Assembly: GCF_036324505.1 (NCBI RefSeq)
Contig: NC_086368.1
Location: 17,101,878 to 17,165,877 of the forward strand
DNA from: Eleginops maclovinus
Taxonomy: Eukaryota; Chordata; Actinopteri; Perciformes; Eleginopidae
Direction of reading: 5' to 3'
Length of the DNA: 64,000 bases
Positions 12,057 to 22,662 of this stretch are shown one piece after another. Numbering within the stretch: the stretch's first letter is position 1; each line of letters opens with the position of its first letter. The position numbers and the translations under genes are program-made. Below the pieces are notes generated by a model. The model had not been told where the DNA came from. It ran no database searches and saw only the letters and a list, made by a program, of their open reading frames with translations.

Positions 12057-14180
12057 TGTTTGTGTTCATTGATTGACACTACTGTTGTACAATTTGTTGT
12101 AGGCCAGTCACATAATGTGTTTTCCTGACCTATAAACATATTTGCTAGTTTTTCTTTTTGGCAGAGGTACAGTACTTCCTGTTACAGTTTCCACACTTAA
12201 CCTGCTCAGGAGTGTGCTAAGTACTTGCGTAGCTGTGAAGCAGAAAGCTAATCCCAATTAACTGTCATGTACATGTGACCTTACGCACGAGGCAGGCACC
12301 TTTTTTAATGTAAGCTTTAGACTTCTCACCTCCATCGGGCTTATGAGTATCTCCAAGCTTCTGTAGAAATCTCATTTAGAGCTCAGGCCTCACATTTTTG
12401 TAGTGCCAGATGTCCCACATAAGCTAATAACAACTATGACCTATTTCAACCAAGCAAAAGCAATTTTTTAATGACTGTTTTACGAGTAATTGTTGTTGTA
12501 GTTTTGATTATTGAAAATAAATGTATACTTATGTTGTTGTTTAATTGTTTATTGAATATCAGGTGTGTGGGGGGATGGGCCGGTATGTGTGTAATAAACA
12601 AACAGAACATTTAAAAAGATGTTCCATGTTCTGATTTGTTTGCATTACTTACCAAATTAAGTTTATTTATAGAACATTTAATAAACAAATACACTGATGT
12701 ATGATTGTGTATTAAAACCCAGCTTTATTGGTGTTTGTCGCTTCTGCATTATAAATAGTTGAAAAATTGTAAAGTCAGAATCAAAAACATGTTTGATTTT
12801 CATGAAACTTAAATATTTTTCCAGTTCATTACCGTTCATCTTGTTCTACTTATTTATGGGCTTTCTAGTTACATGCGTTCAATAAAATATTATCCAAATG
12901 TAAATTGCTTAAGGTTTAGGATTAACTCGCTGTAATGTCTGTATTTTTTGTGACCCAAGCAGAGGAGAACATTTTGCATTTCTTAGTATTGTCTAGTTGT
13001 TGCATTCATTTGGCAGCAGGTGGCAGGTTGTGTATCTGAACAAGCAAACACTTTTACCTTTATCCCCTCTAGTGTAGACTGAGTTTTAAGGCCTATTTAA
13101 ACACATTATTGAACAATGTTGTGTCACTTGGCAAAGTTTAAATATCATTTTACACCACTTGGGGAATAAGGATGTGGATGCAAGTACATTCCATGTTTAA
13201 ATGTTCATATATGTTGTTTCTGTTTTAATGTATATTTATGGTTGTGTTTGCACTTAAATTAAACATTCATTTTTTGTTAAAAATAGAAAGAAAACATACA
13301 TTATTGATCCCTGAGGGTGAATTCACAAGCTTTATAGTACGATATAGTGAGAAATAGGCCCCGCATTTAGTTGTAGTTGCAGCATTACATTACAGTGATT
13401 TGTGTCAATAATAGAACTCAATTACATGATATATATATATCATTACAACCAGTGGGTTGTTTTCAATATGTCTCGTTACATTAAAACATTACACCAGGAA
13501 GCTGCAAATCACAAAGACAGAGCAGCTAAAATTAAATTGTTATATGTTGGGATTTATAAATGCATTTAAAGTGCTCCCTGTAAAGATAGATCTCAGCATC
13601 AAAAAGCATGGTTTACCATATTTGACCTTCAGTCTCTGCCTTCAGAGGCAACCTTAGGTCTTTGAACTGTAACGGCAGAGGGTGGCTGCTTTAACACTTT
13701 TTGACCTAAATTAAAGGAGACAGGTGTCACCTCTAACATGCATCCTGACTCCCAGACAACCTGCTCAACACCTTTGAATTACGTACAAGGTGTGAATCCA
13801 ATTTGTGAGGATTGGAGATTAGAAAGGACCAAACCCCTCCGGTTTAACAGCTTGCTAGTGACAATTTTTGGATGCTAATCAGATAAACAAAAGCGCATTC
13901 GTCTGGAAATCCCGCTTGTGGGAGTTGGCATACTTATGACAGCTGTGTGACAGACTGTTCCTGTTTTCACATTGGGGCATTACTATACTTTACATGGCTG
14001 TTTTTTTTTAAATCAGACATCAGATCACTTTCTCATGAACTAACAACAGTTTAGATGTTTGATAAAAAATACAAAAAACCCTTTAATTTATTTCAATTAC
14101 AGCAATGTCATAAAGACATTAAAAAAACAGAACAGAAAGCAAAACAAGGTCACACCATATTCAGTCTTTTAAATTCAATT
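12057..14180. other. intergenic DNA, no gene seen
   Basis: AT-rich spacer with chance open frames only. A short block near 13297-13325 (ATTGATCCCTGAGGG) resembles the 3' tail found on several fish non-LTR retrotransposons, but it is too short to classify. Confidence 0.35.
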
Positions 14181-14189
14181 TATGAAGTT

Positions 14190-14370
14190 ATAGATTAGAT
14201 TCAACTTTGTCATTGCGCGAAAATACTGGTACAAGCCAATGAAATGCAGTTAGTATCCAACCAGAAGTGCAAAATATACTCTATATATATATATATAATA
14301 TATATACAGTACAGGGAGCACTGAATGTGCAAATATTATGAAAAAGTATGTATAGGAATAAAAAAGTGCA
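14190..14370. repeat. degenerate fish interspersed repeat with an internal (TA)n
   Basis: The segment with ATTCAACTTTGTCATTGCGC, GGTACAAGCCAATGAAATGC and AACCAGAAGTGCAAA looks like a multi-copy teleost repeat, probably a LINE 3' region, followed by a TA-rich tract at about 14282-14306. Recognition is from general pattern only. Confidence 0.4.
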
Positions 14371-14737
14371 AGTTAAATGTCCATACAATCATTACAATGT
14401 GATGGACAGTCGTGTGTAATAGAACAGTTTCATTAATAACAAGAGCAGACCAGCTGAAAATAAGATGATAATGAATGCTTAAACATACACAATGATGCAA
14501 GCGATCTAATAGTAGAAGGTAAAGTATTCCAATCTGTTGAGGCTTTAAACATGATCACTCTTTTGCCAATAGATTTGTTTTGCTTAGGGACCGAGAAATA
14601 AATCTGGACAGAGTGTCTAACTTAATCATGTGATGAGTAAGGTACAAAATACTGCCTTAAATAAGGGGGATAATAAAAAAGTAAATGAATTTGAATATAA
14701 GTTGAAGCCAATGAAGGCATCTTCTTACTTTTGTCAG

Positions 14738-15575
14738 GGTTTGGGGAAATAGGGCCCAAGTGCAGCAAAAAGGGAGGCAGGTATGGGTACAAAAAAAAGG
14801 CAAGCTTTATTCCAAAGCTGTTTTAAAAAAATACAAAGTTATGTCAAATCCAGGGCATGAAAAACACTTGACTTGCCCACATGAAAGACGATAACGAACT
14901 GACCGGGATCACAAGGGAAGGCAGGACTAAATCCAAAGCCACTTATCACAACACAAGCCACAGCGGGGGAAGGGGAGGCAGAAACAGAGGGCAACAGGTG
15001 ACAACAATGAAACAATCAGACACAAGGGAACCAAAAGACAGGAAGTAAAACTACACATGACACAACAAATGGAAAACATTTCAAAATAAAACAGGAAACA
15101 GACAGAAAACAAGGCTCATGACAGAACCTCCCTCTCAAGGGGCGGATTCCAGACGACCCAAAACAAAGTGCAGTAAATCAAGGGGAAGCAGGTAAGGGTC
15201 AAAAACAAAAAGCGAGCTTTATTCAAAAGCTGTTGATGAAATCACGAAGCAAGGGGACATGAAAAACACTTAGCTTCAGACATGAAGGGCAACAGGAACA
15301 GGCAGGTATCATGGACAAGATCAGGGAAGACATGACGACGACCGAACAACAGACAAAAGGGAAACAAGTACTAAATACACAAGGGTAATCACAAGACGAG
15401 CGACAGCTGGAAGGGGGAGGAGAAACACAGGGGCAACAAGTGAACACAATGACATAATCAGGCACAGGAGGGAAACGCAGACAGGAAGTGAAGCTTAACA
15501 TGACACAAGTGGGGAAAGCATTTCAAAATAAAACACACAACACAAGGACATGACATACGAAACAAGGATCATGAC
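14738..15575. mobile_element. tandem pair of the same interspersed element as at 2441-2867
   Basis: Copy 2 runs from TGTCAGGGTTTGGGGAAATA at about 14738 to CTCATGACA at about 15123. Copy 3 follows directly to AAGGATCATGACA near 15575. It starts with a CCTCCCTCTCAAGGGGCGGA junction block in place of the normal 5' end. Both share the AAGC(G/A)AGCTTTATTCAAAAGCTG block and the long AC/AG-rich interior with the element near 2.5 kb. The tandem arrangement suggests nested insertion or unequal exchange. Reverse-frame open frames across it are low-complexity and not real genes. Confidence 0.65.
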
Positions 15576-16436
15576 AACTTTTAATGAAGGCCATTTTAGT
15601 GTGTTATACATTGTGCAGTGATGTATATGAAAAGGGCAACCAAGAACAAATCTACATAGACTATTATAGGCTGTGTAAAGTAGAGCAAGATCTGATTTAT
15701 GTGCATTTTGGTAAACAACATCACTATAATCCATAATCTGAAGTACAAATTGAGGAGCAATTTACGGACACTGAACGTAAAACAATTGCGAAAGTAATGT
15801 AAGACACTGATTCAATAATTGACATTTCGTAATACATGATTTATATGTAATTTACATGAAAGCTTAGAGTCCAGCCATACACCAGGATATTTAGAGCTAT
15901 TAACTTTATGCAGAGAAGTACGGTCCTAACTTTGTTTTTATTATTTGTTGATGGGGTTGTGAGCTAATCAAATTAGCTCACTTTCCTCAAAAATGACTGG
16001 GCACTCTTTAAAGGGATTACCTCAAATGACTCACTCCAGCCTTGAACCCTGTTATTTAAATTAGTATTAGTGTACATACAGTACGAGGCAACCAGACCAT
16101 TTTGTATCCAACTCAAAGTCAGAGTTTAAACCATCTGCTTAACCTTGAAATTAATCAGTAGAAGTTAAATACTTGCAGGATACTTGCAGAAAAAAATACT
16201 TTCTCAAGGCAATAATGTTTTAAAACAAAAAGGGATTCTACCCAGTCAGGTGCAGCATATCGACCACTTTGCAAACAACTTACCTGCCCATTTGCAACTA
16301 CTTAACAATAATATCATATATAGATAACTGTGATTCTGTGGCTTATTTGAAATCTTACATCTATAGAGAAGCTGCTTTTAATGGATATCTGCCAAGTTTT
16401 GTGTTTTGTTTGAAGAGACCTTAAGGGGTCAATTTA
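15576..16436. other. intergenic DNA, no gene seen
   Basis: AT-rich spacer between the tandem element pair and the LINE fragment. No exon-like open frame, RNA gene or terminal repeat was recognised. Confidence 0.35.
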
Positions 16437-16773
16437 TTAATCCTGGACAAACATAACCTGCTCAGCTGGGAAAATCTTTTAAAACACACTGATGCATGTC
16501 TAATTTTTAAGATTATAAATGGCAAGGCACCCCCACCACTCTGCACTTTTATACAGCAGAAAAACTCAAACAGCAGAACCACAAGGTCTGCCCTAAGAGG
16601 GGATTGTGTAGTCCCCCTTAGGTCCAGTTCCTTTGGTAAACTGTGCTTCTCTGTGAGGGCTTCCCAACTTTGGAACACAATACCAATACAGATAAGGAAT
16701 AGCACCTCCTATCCCACATGTAACCACTCTTTTAAGAACTGGCTTTTAGGCAATAAAAAATGTGAACACTTTT
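16437..16773 (+). mobile_element. fragment of a non-LTR retrotransposon (C-terminal end of the RT ORF)
   Basis: A plus-strand frame is open from about 16437 to a TAA ending at 16773. It reads LIFKIINGKAPPPL, then RTTRSALRGD, LCFSVRASQLWNTIPIQIR and FKNWLL. This order (FK..N..APP.L, then FS.RA..LWN.LP..IR, then a terminal F...L motif) is typical of the extreme C-terminus of L2/CR1/Rex-like reverse transcriptases of fish. The RT and endonuclease domains are absent, so this is a 5'-truncated dead copy. Family assignment within the LINEs is inference. Confidence 0.7.
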
Positions 16774-17677
16774 AACTGCATAGTATGATAGTATTTAATC
16801 TGTTTGCATGTTTGTCTGTTCCTATTTATTGTTATGTTGTTGTATGTTGCTGTGTGTAGTTTGTTTTTTAATTATGTTTTTCTTTCTCTTGTTTGTTTGT
16901 GGTTATTCGAACATCTTGCCAAAGGACTACAGTTGAAAATTAGCCTGCTGGTTAACACTGGCACGTTTACAGAAATGTTGATCAATGTGCACTGTCCTTT
17001 AAATAACTAAATTTAAAAAATGAAATACAGAAGACGCGTGTTGCACACCAACATTTCATCTTCAGTCTCTCTTGTCTGAATGATGTATTGTCCTTGACTG
17101 ACTATCACTATGTGAGTTTCTGTGCATGGATGGGTAAATTATTGTTAAGCACTGCGGCCTGATGCCAGGTCAAAAGAAACTCATGATAGACACAGCAGGT
17201 AAGTTAGAGGGAGGAACAGGCAAAACAAGTTGTTTAAGATTAATAACTGTGGTGTCCCCTAAAGCTTAATTATTGTATAAATCCTAAGAAAAAGACTGGT
17301 AACAGGATCCTGTACATTTCGTTATTGTGGCAAACCAAAACAAACCAAATACACTATCTCTTATAACACATATATTACATTTTCTCACATCATTGCCTGT
17401 TATTGAGTCTAATTATTTTCCTTAAAAAGCATGTATGCTAATTTCCCAGAAATAAAACAATTGTTATATAATCTTTCTACTTTGTTATTTGCAGCTTACG
17501 TTTTCCATCATGTTTTTACAATGTTTTGGAAATCAAGCAATGATTCCAAATTACACAACATTGTACATGCTGAAGTGAAGTTTATATTATGTATATACTG
17601 TATGTCATATGTTATGTTATCATATGTTATATCCATATATATTAATATATATATACAAACATAAATTATGACATATA
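16774..17677. other. intergenic DNA, no gene seen
   Basis: AT-rich spacer between the LINE fragment and the Tc1 element, ending in a run of TA-rich sequence (about 17585-17660), a common kind of insertion site for TA-targeting transposons. No coding or RNA feature was recognised. Confidence 0.35.
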
Positions 17678-19327
17678 CAGTGGTATGCAAAAGTTTGGGC
17701 ACCCCTCTGAGATTTCATGACAATTTGCTTTTCCTTTATAATAGAAGATCACAGCAACAACATTTGTTTTCCTACAAAGATGTAGACGTTTTAGTGTTTT
17801 CCAGACCAAAATTCTTAGGGTAGCATTACATAGTTTTATTATAATAAAATAAAATGCAAAAAATGGGATGTGCAAAAGTTTGGGCACCCTTATAAATAGC
17901 ATTCATTTCAACACCTGTACGGATTTATAGCTGACAGGTTGCTGCACAAAATTGCTTTGATTAGCTCATTAGACCTTCAATTACAAAGACAGGTGGAACC
18001 AATCATGAAAAAGGCTATTTAACATAGGTAATAGCTGGCTGTGCCTGGCCTAGGTTCTTTCTTAGGGAGTGGCAAGATGGGGACCTCAAAACAACTCTCC
18101 ACTGACCTGAAAGCTAAGATAATCCAACATTATAAATTAGGAGAAGGGTACAAAAAATTATCTGACAGGTTTAAACTGTCTGTCTCCACAGTCAGAAACG
18201 TAGTTGTGAAATGGAAGGCCACAGGAACAGTCCGTGTGAAGGAAAGATGTGGTAGGCCGACAAAAATAGGGGAAAGGCACAGGCGAAGGATGGTGAAAAT
18301 GGTCACAGAGAAGCCACAGACCACCTCCAGAGAACTACAACAACATCTGGCTGCTGATGGTGTAGTTGTTCACCGTTCCACAATCCAGCGTACTTTGCAC
18401 CAGGAAGAGCTCATTGGAAGGGTGATGTGCAAAAAGCCTTTCCTGAGTGTTAATCACAAGAAGAGTCGCATGAGGTATGCAAAAGCACATCTGGACAAGC
18501 CAGAAGCATTTTGGAACAAAATACTGTGGTCAGATGAGACCAAGATTGAGTTATTTGGTCATAACATGAACAGGTATGCATGGCGAAAAAAACACACTGC
18601 ATTCAATGAAAAGAACTTGTTGCCCACTGTAAAATTTGGTGGAGGATCTATCATGTTATGGGGCTGTGTGGCTAGCACAGGTACTGGAAAACTTGTTAAA
18701 GTTGAGGGCCACATGAATTCCTTACAGTACCAGGAGATTCTTGACAAGAATGTTCTAGAGTCAGTCACAAAGTTGAAGCTACGCCGGGGTTGGATTTTTC
18801 AGCAGGACAATGATCCTAAGCACCGATCAAAATCCACCAAGGAATTCATGCAGAAGCACAGGTACAATGTTCTGGAATGGCCATCCCAGTCCCCAGACCT
18901 TAACATCATTGAAAATGTATGGATTTATTTGAAGAAGGCTGTCCATGCACGGAGGCCAAGAAACCTGACTGAACTGGAGACGTTTTGTGTGGAAGAATGG
19001 GCCAAAATACCACCTGCCAGGCTTAAGGGACTTGTCTGTGGCTACAGGAGGCGTCTACAGGCCGTTATTGCAGCAAAAGGAGGCAATACTAAATATTAAT
19101 GGAATTATTTCTTAGGGGTGCCAAAATTTATGCACATGCCTATTTTTGTTTGAATGCACATAAACATGTTTCTGTTTGACCAATAAAAGTTATTTCACTA
19201 CTGAGATGTTTCTGTTACCATAAGGTATAACATATGTTAAAATGAAGTTGCTGCTTCAAAAGCTCAGCAAGTGACAAACTGATGCAGTGGTTTTCCTAAG
19301 GGGTGCCCAAACTTTTGCATACCACTG
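17678..19327 (+). mobile_element. full-length Tc1/mariner transposon with IR/DR-type ends
   Basis: The element is about 1650 bp. The outer 29 bp at the left (CAGTGGTATGCAAAAGTTTG and on) are matched perfectly, in inverted orientation, at the right end (19299-19327). TA lies at both borders (17676-17677 and 19328-19329). A second, related motif lies about 190 bp inside each end: TGTGCAAAAGTTTGGGCACC at 17869-17890, and its diverged inverse at 19115-19138. This is the two-direct-repeats-per-end (IR/DR) plan of Sleeping Beauty-like Tc1 elements. The transposase gene inside is uninterrupted, so the copy looks young. Confidence 0.93.
18077..19099 (+). CDS. Tc1-type DD34E transposase, apparently intact
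   Basis: Cut-and-paste transposase of 340 aa, the usual Tc1-family length, with no intron, frameshift or stop. I start it at the Met of MGTSKQLSTDLK, the normal family start; an in-frame Met 12 codons upstream (18041) is less likely. The N-terminal ~110 residues form the paired-like bipartite helix-turn-helix DNA-binding region (VSTVRNVVVKW, then HRSTIQRTLHQ) joined by a GRPTK linker. The catalytic triad is Asp153 (LWSDETK), Asp244 (QQDNDPKH) and Glu279 (NIIENVW), with exactly 34 residues between the second Asp and Glu. The Gly-rich box GGGSIMLWGC is present. It would act on the inverted repeats at both ends of its own element. Activity is not shown by sequence alone. Confidence 0.95.
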   Translation: MGTSKQLSTDLKAKIIQHYKLGEGYKKLSDRFKLSVSTVRNVVVKWKATGTVRVKERCGRPTKIGERHRRRMVKMVTEKPQTTSRELQQHLAADGVVVHRSTIQRTLHQEELIGRVMCKKPFLSVNHKKSRMRYAKAHLDKPEAFWNKILWSDETKIELFGHNMNRYAWRKKHTAFNEKNLLPTVKFGGGSIMLWGCVASTGTGKLVKVEGHMNSLQYQEILDKNVLESVTKLKLRRGWIFQQDNDPKHRSKSTKEFMQKHRYNVLEWPSQSPDLNIIENVWIYLKKAVHARRPRNLTELETFCVEEWAKIPPARLKGLVCGYRRRLQAVIAAKGGNTKY

Positions 19328-19329
19328 TA

Positions 19330-20710
19330 TATGTATATATATATATACAGCATTACATATTATGCTAGCAGATTGTCCTGGTGGAGAGGAACTCAAACAT
19401 CAATACAGTACATCTGAAAGTGAAATATATAATATAATATCATTTGTTTCAGTTCAGTCATTCTTCCGTCTGTAGGCCCCGGGGATAGTTATCTAATCAT
19501 CACTCAATGTTCTATATTAATATGTGGAGTGATGAGGCCCGAGCCTAGACGTCAAACTCAAACTATATACTGTTTCTAATACACGTATTAATGAAACACG
19601 TGAGTTGTCTGACTGAAATGTCTTATGTGATATTTATATACATCAAATTTGATCAATTTGAATTAGACATCCAAGGCTATCAAAGTCTTCCACCTCATAT
19701 TTTTTCTGAAACTTGCTTCTATCCTGTCACATCCTCCAACTATGTTATATGTACTATATACCTTTTTACACATTATTATCAAATACATTTCCACTACTAA
19801 CATGTAAGCTCATGTTGGTCCGTTATCCTTTTTAGATTGATCAAGCTTCTGCATTCAACATACTACACTCTAAAGTGGCAACATTTTTGGATTGATCCAG
19901 TAACACTGATGACAAGACCTAGACTCCTACTGTATGATTTGATGCCAATCACAGGCCTGATAAAGAGGCATGTATTAGGCCTGGCTGAACTAAATAAAAA
20001 GCATTTGATTTGGCAGTTTAGCTCTTACCACCTTGAACAGGAGAAACACAAGCTTGTGTGTGAGTTTAAAAAAGCCATTAAAATCCTGTTAACTATAAGA
20101 GATCTATTCGATTATTCCAGTTTTCATGTCTTGCGATTCAAAATTCTTTCAACAGGACAATATTTCTTTATGCATGCATTTATTTATCTATGTTCATTTT
20201 TATATATACAATGTTTACAATTCATGATGACCAACTCAGCAAGTGACAAAAGTTTTACATTGTATATAGTTGCTCATTTTGAAAATACAGTACAAAATAT
20301 GTTCCCACTGATGTTAGAGAAAAAAATATATTGCTGTATTTAAACCAAATGTTCTTTAAGGATGTAATGTAAATTCAATGGTTCCAAATAGCTTAAACGT
20401 TACAGTGACAGCTGTGCCTCTGACATCAGTGGGAGTCAAAGTGAGCATCCACATACATGAGTTCACAGATCTTACCATTATTTGCAATGATTTTGAATTC
20501 AGATTGACAAAGGACATGACAAACACTTTCCAACATTCTTCAAAGGAAAGATGAGAAAATGCAGTTCATGAGTTTGTCGCTGGAGCTGTTCATCACTGGT
20601 CAAGTAGCCCAGACGTCCCTGAACTTTACTCGGTCCACATCCAGGAATTATTCCCGACCAAAGAAAAAAAGGAAATGAACATGTCCAGGTGTATGAAAAT
20701 GTCTCTATAT
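19330..20710. other. flank between the Tc1 element and the minus-strand RH2 gene
   Basis: Contains the left inverted-repeat arm (about 19463-19617) and the putative 3' UTR/downstream flank of the minus-strand RH2 copy. A 168-codon plus-strand open frame at 19837-20343 has no recognisable domain and is very AT-rich; I take it as chance. Confidence 0.4.
19463..19617 (+). repeat. left arm of a ~155-bp inverted repeat flanking the minus-strand RH2 copy
   Basis: This arm, running from CTGTAGGC through GGGATAGTTATCTAATCATC and GTGGAGTGATGAGGCCCGAG to GAGTTGTCTGACTGAA, is matched in reverse complement at about 24757-24910. By eye the two arms agree at roughly nine of ten positions. It may be the footprint of the inversion that turned the RH2 copy between the arms, or two inverted copies of one dispersed repeat. 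Confidence 0.8.
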
Positions 20711-22402
20711 TTAAGACACAGAGGACACTTCTGTCTTGCTGGCAGATACTGAGGTCTCATCCTCCACCATACCGCCCATTCCAATGGTGCTCAGCATGCA
20801 GTTACGGAACTGAAAAAGAGAACAAAGACAGAAAATTCAGAAAAACAAGTGCATTGTTAAGTATTGAGGAAAGAGTAAAAGCAGGTTCTAGAAAGAAGAC
20901 AATGTATTCAGTCCACCTGTTTGTTCATCAGCACGTAGATAACAGGGTTGTACAGGGCTGAGCTCTTTGCAAAGAAGGCGGGGAGAGCTGCTGTCATGGC
21001 GGTGAAGGCAGCTCCCTTGTTCAAGAAGATCCAACCAGCGAAAGAGGCATATGGCACCCAAGCTACCAGGAATCCGAAGACCATCAAGATGCACATGCGT
21101 GTCACTTCCCTCTCAGCCTTCTGGGTGGACTCTGACTCCTGCTGCTGGGCTGCAGCCTAAAGTTTTTGTCAAAGAAAATCATAATTAGGATTCACAGCAC
21201 ACATGGTTTTGCTGAATTTTAAAAGAAAATGATAGTTGTATTTCTCTGGAGTTTTAACGCTGAGGTAAACATTTAATACACTTTACTTACGGCTTTGACT
21301 GTCATGACAAGGCTTCCGTAAGAGAAGAAAATTAGGAATACAGGAGTGAAGAAGTGTACAATAAACATGTACATGACGTATGATTCATTGTTGAAGCCTG
21401 GAGCCAGAGTGTAGTAGTCAGGTCCGCAGGAGCACTGCATGCCCTCAGGAATGTACCTGTGAAAGTGCAAGGGAATCATTACGACTTCAGCCTTAAAGAA
21501 AGCGCTACATTTACAGTATCTAATTACAGTCTCTATCTATGCCTCTTTTCTAAGCACGAATGGTTTGTTTAAGTGGTTCTGGATGTTTTTAAATCTTATG
21601 GAAAATGTGAATTACCTGGACCAGCCGAACAGTGGAGGTCCAGCACATGCGAAAGCCATGATCCAGGTGAACCCAACACCAATTCCAGCGTGTGTACCAC
21701 TGAACTTGAAGCTTCCCATGGGTTTGCAGACAACAATGTATCTTTCAATAGCCAGCACTACCAGAGACCAGAGAGCAACTTCACCTGTAGAGAGAAAGAG
21801 CATCTTAGACAAGATCCTTGCAAATAAACTTTTACCTTGTTAACATCTTAGAAGGAAGGGGATGTTCACTGTATTTCAATCTTTTTCAGGTTTTAATAAA
21901 GGCCTTTGACATAATTAAAGCTGCTCTGGGTTAACTTCTAAAATACTCAGGAAATGTACTGGTGGATTTTAAGTAGCTGTCCAACAAAACGTGTGAAAGA
22001 ATAAAACTAACTGCATACCTCCAAGTGTGGCCATGAATCCTCAATAGCACAGAAAGTGGGGCCAAGAATGAAGTAGCCGTTGATAGCAGATGTGAAGGTG
22101 ATGGTGAATCCAAAGGCGCACATGATTAGCCCAGCCACAGCCAGGTTGACCAAGATGTAGTTGAGAGGCGTCTGGAGCTTCTTGTTCTGGAACGTTACTA
22201 GCAATGTCAGAGCGTTGATGGGAGTTCCAGTGAAGATCAGGAAGAGCATGTAGCAAGCTAGAAGCTTGTAGACCATGGGATCTACCATATAATACTGTTG
22301 GTATTCATAAGGACTTCTAACAATCCCAGTCCTGTTGGACATAGGGATGTAGAAGTTCTTGCCTTCTGTGCCATTGGGCTCGATTCCTCCGTCCCAAACC
22401 AT
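20711..22402 (-). pseudogene. rh2: RH2 (green-sensitive) cone opsin, E122 type, with a one-base frameshift in exon 1
   Basis: Five-exon opsin on the minus strand: 22402-22019, 21784-21616, 21456-21291, 21156-20917, 20809-20711. Exons 2-5 are 169, 166, 240 and 99 nt, identical in size to the intact copy at 26.85 kb. Exon 1 is 384 nt, not 385, because one G is missing in a GGG run after the codon for the counter-ion Glu (near 22039-22041). The frame then shifts and meets a stop in exon 2, predicting ~136 aa. Every other hallmark is intact: N-terminal NGTEG glycosylation site, counter-ion Glu (bovine E113), ERY, CSCG disulphide cysteine, retinal-binding Lys in PAFFAKS (bovine K296), NPVIY, and a Ser/Thr-rich tail. 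Spectral site 122 is Glu (GGEVALW), the green-type state of RH2A. All splice sites are normal. The start is the Met of MVWDGG, matching its paralogue; the longer upstream frame is 5' UTR. The lesion is either a very recent inactivation or a sequencing or assembly error in a G homopolymer. Confidence 0.85.
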
Positions 22403-22491
22403 CTTGACTAGTCTCTTGTTCTGTTTAGCTTCTTCACCTGAACAACCCAAGAGTGTTGGTGGACTCGATTGACAGAGCTGCACAGTGTGAC

Positions 22492-22498
22492 TTTTATA
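22492..22498 (-). promoter_or_regulatory. TATA box of the minus-strand RH2 copy
   Basis: TATAAAA on the minus strand, about 90 bp upstream of the RH2 start codon, in a GGAGGTATAAAAG context. The intact plus-strand copy has a matching GGAGGTATAAAAC context. The spacing leaves room for a 5' UTR of roughly 60 nt. Confidence 0.7.
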
Positions 22499-22533
22499 CC
22501 TCCGCACTGACCCCAATGTCAAATGCCAAAACA

Positions 22534-22539
22534 GGATTA
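22534..22539 (-). promoter_or_regulatory. candidate CRX/OTX site near the RH2 promoter
   Basis: TAATCC on the minus strand (GGATTA as written), about 40 bp upstream of the TATA box. CRX/OTX homeodomain factors bind TAATCC in photoreceptor promoters. A single hexamer is weak evidence alone; its position and the tandem pair at 22651 add support. Confidence 0.45.
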
Positions 22540-22650
22540 AAGCTGGGTGACGTATTCCTTAAATTGCAGTAGACAGTAATTTATGTTAAGACCGGATATA
22601 CCAAGGGCCAAGGTCAAGAAAATTTGCTCCAATTTGGAGGCACGGAACAA

Positions 22651-22662
22651 TAATCCTAATCC
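22651..22662 (+). promoter_or_regulatory. tandem TAATCC pair (candidate CRX/OTX sites)
   Basis: Two abutting TAATCC hexamers about 155 bp upstream of the TATA box of the minus-strand RH2 copy, inside the shared head-to-head intergenic region. A directly repeated photoreceptor homeodomain site is unlikely by chance in a given short stretch and fits cone expression. Function is inferred. Confidence 0.5.

Noticed and set aside
14927..15501. Cys/Pro/Val-rich minus-strand open frames
   Set aside because: They lie inside the tandem nonautonomous element and reflect its AC/AG-rich interior, not a gene.
19837..20343. 168-codon open frame beyond the 3' end of the frameshifted RH2 copy
   Set aside because: Very AT-rich, no recognisable domain, no splice or promoter context, and it lies antisense to the likely 3' flank of the opsin. 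Best explained as chance.
22403..22522. 40-codon N-terminal extension of the minus-strand RH2 copy starting at 22522
   Set aside because: It starts upstream of the TATA box and has no counterpart in the intact copy. The Met of MVWDGG at 22402 aligns with the paralogue's start.
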